Below, one piece after another: positions 63,385 to 64,000 of a DNA stretch of 64,000 bases. Within the stretch, counting starts at the first letter, position 1. Every line of letters starts with the position of its first letter. The position numbers and the translations under genes were made by a program. The notes beneath the pieces were generated by a model. That model made no database searches and had not been told where the DNA came from. It worked only from the letters and a program-made list of their open reading frames with translations. The DNA comes from UBA5109 sp038148755 (lineage in GTDB: Bacteria; Pseudomonadota; Gammaproteobacteria; Pseudomonadales; Pseudohongiellaceae). Where the stretch lies: positions 68,332 through 132,331 of the forward strand of contig JAYQWA010000004.1 of assembly GCA_038148755.1 (NCBI GenBank), in the 5' to 3' direction.

Positions 63385-63726
63385 GTAGCTGCCAAACTCT
63401 TTTCCTCTAATTTCCCTATTAGTCAAAAATACCCTATTTATATAGTGTTTTAATTAAAATCTGGTCTATAGTGGTCTTTAGAAGTTTACCTATATAGCGT
63501 CATTTTGACGGTATATCTGACAGTTTAAAATATCATTTTTAGCCATATACCGTCATTGATGGAGTCTGCTATAAGACACAAGTTAACTGCCACTGCAGTT
63601 AAGCAAGTAAAACCTTACACCAAAGCTCAGAAGCTTGCCGATGGGGCCTGACTTTATCTCTATGTTCATCCCCAGGGCGGCAAATACTGGCGATTTGACT
63701 ATCGCTTCACTGATAAACGTAAGACC
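63385..63726 (+). repeat. Direct repeat copy 2: degenerate att plus integrase leader and N-terminus
   Basis: This copy mirrors 61821-62162 at an offset of 1564 bp. It differs at 63391 (G for A in the attachment sequence) and at 63720. The inverted repeat before the integrase ATG is preserved at 63507-63516 and 63545-63554. Confidence 0.92.
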
Positions 63727-64000
63727 CTTGCGCTGGGTGTTTATCCAGATGTCAGTTTGGCCGATCCAAGAGCACCTCATCAGAGTGCCAGAGAACAGCT
63801 CTCCTCAGGTTTCGACCCTTCAGAAAGTAAGCGTGTCCAAAAGCTGACACAGCACCTTGCAGCCACAGATAGTTTTGAAGCAGTAGCTGGGGAATGGTTC
63901 AGCCAGAAGATGAAGGAAAAATCCGATAGCTATCAGGTAAGGACGCTACGTATCCTCGAAAAAGACTTGTTTCCTTCTGTCTCGTTAAGCGGTCAGCACA
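63559..64000 (+). pseudogene. int: P4-type tyrosine integrase, interrupted by an in-frame TGA and cut by the window end
   Basis: The ATG at 63559 starts the DUF4102 arm-binding domain (TATAVKQVKPY). A TGA at 63649-63651 sits where family members have Gly in DGxGLYLYV. Beyond it the same frame is open to the window end and reads YWRFDYRFTDKRKTLALGVYP, AREQLSSGFDP, and a core-binding segment FEAVAGEWFSQKMKEKSDSY. The catalytic R-H-R-Y domain is outside the window. The TGA probably inactivates it unless translation restarts downstream. Confidence 0.8.

Larger units (their letters stand above)
61831..64000. mobile_element. tRNA-Met-associated genomic island (partial, runs off the window)
   Basis: The region begins at the tRNA-Met 3' end and is AT-rich compared with the housekeeping genes before it. 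It contains two copies of an integrase leader and N-terminus flanking 1.2 kb of small minus-strand genes. The second copy is followed by a longer integrase frame that runs past the end. The layout fits two successive integrations, or one element with a duplicated end, at the same tRNA. Confidence 0.8.

Noticed and set aside
63649..63651. TGA as selenocysteine or recoded codon in the integrase
   Set aside because: No selenocysteine insertion element or selenoprotein family relation is evident, and nearby housekeeping genes use TGA as an ordinary stop (for example arsR at 2459-2461).
63635..63847. 70-residue frame overlapping integrase copy 2
   Set aside because: Out of frame with clear integrase similarity, so a shadow.

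Overview
The window reads as a chromosomal segment of a gammaproteobacterium, probably an aquatic or marine lineage near the Pseudomonadales/Cellvibrionales. The basis is gene order recalled from Pseudomonas: ispB<>rplU-rpmA-obgE-proB, rpsT<>murJ-ribF-lspA-fkpB-ispH, mreBCD<>gatCAB, hemA-prfA-prmC-moeB and TPR-lolB-ispE-tRNA-Gln-prs-rplY-pth-ychF all appear here in recognisable form. Most of the window is dense housekeeping DNA with short spacers, many 4-23 nt overlaps and moderate GC. The assignment is inference from synteny and protein character; no rRNA lies in the window.

Layout. 0-8 kb: the end of an unidentified gene, a class II histone-deacetylase-like hydrolase, an MscS channel, an arsenic operon (arsR-arsC-acr3) with a clear candidate operator, then on the minus strand fabV, a lipoprotein aminopeptidase, glutaminyl cyclase, a MAPEG protein and an orphan ExbD. 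8-16 kb: a TetR regulator divergent from a secreted CocE-like protein whose catalytic triad looks lost, then DUF445, the giant AsmA-like YhdP and Maf. 16-27 kb: an FMN glutamate-synthase-like protein, a eukaryotic-type HisA, XdhC and MocA for molybdenum cofactor maturation, a [2Fe-2S] ferredoxin and a matching reductase, a TlpA thioredoxin, a FEN-type exonuclease, NadE and a PP0621-family protein. 27.0-27.3 kb is a scar holding the 5' end of pilS and an inverted, truncated pilin gene.

27.5-38 kb: isoprenoid (ispH, ispB), lipoprotein processing (lspA), flavin (ribF), peptidoglycan flippase (murJ), ribosome (rpsT, rplU, rpmA, obgE) and proline (proB) genes; ileS is absent from its usual place between ribF and lspA. 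38-50 kb: two unknown envelope proteins, mreBCD, gatCAB, a PA4642-family protein, an RhlB-like helicase, a VOC protein, an amidohydrolase lipoprotein and moeB, with a chimeric duplicated scrap of rhlB and VOC DNA near 47.9 kb. 50-61.8 kb: Sel1 protein, prmC, prfA, hemA, a TPR lipoprotein, lolB, ispE, tRNA-Gln, prs, rplY, pth, ychF and tRNA-Met.

61.8-64 kb is the only clearly foreign region: an AT-rich element inserted at the 3' end of tRNA-Met. Two near-identical 342-bp copies of an integrase leader plus N-terminus, both with the same in-frame TGA, flank a 1.2-kb cargo of small minus-strand genes, including a tight cassette of three tiny membrane proteins (61, 59 and 34 residues). The second integrase copy runs off the window end. 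This region and the truncated pilus locus are the most promising places for undescribed biology.
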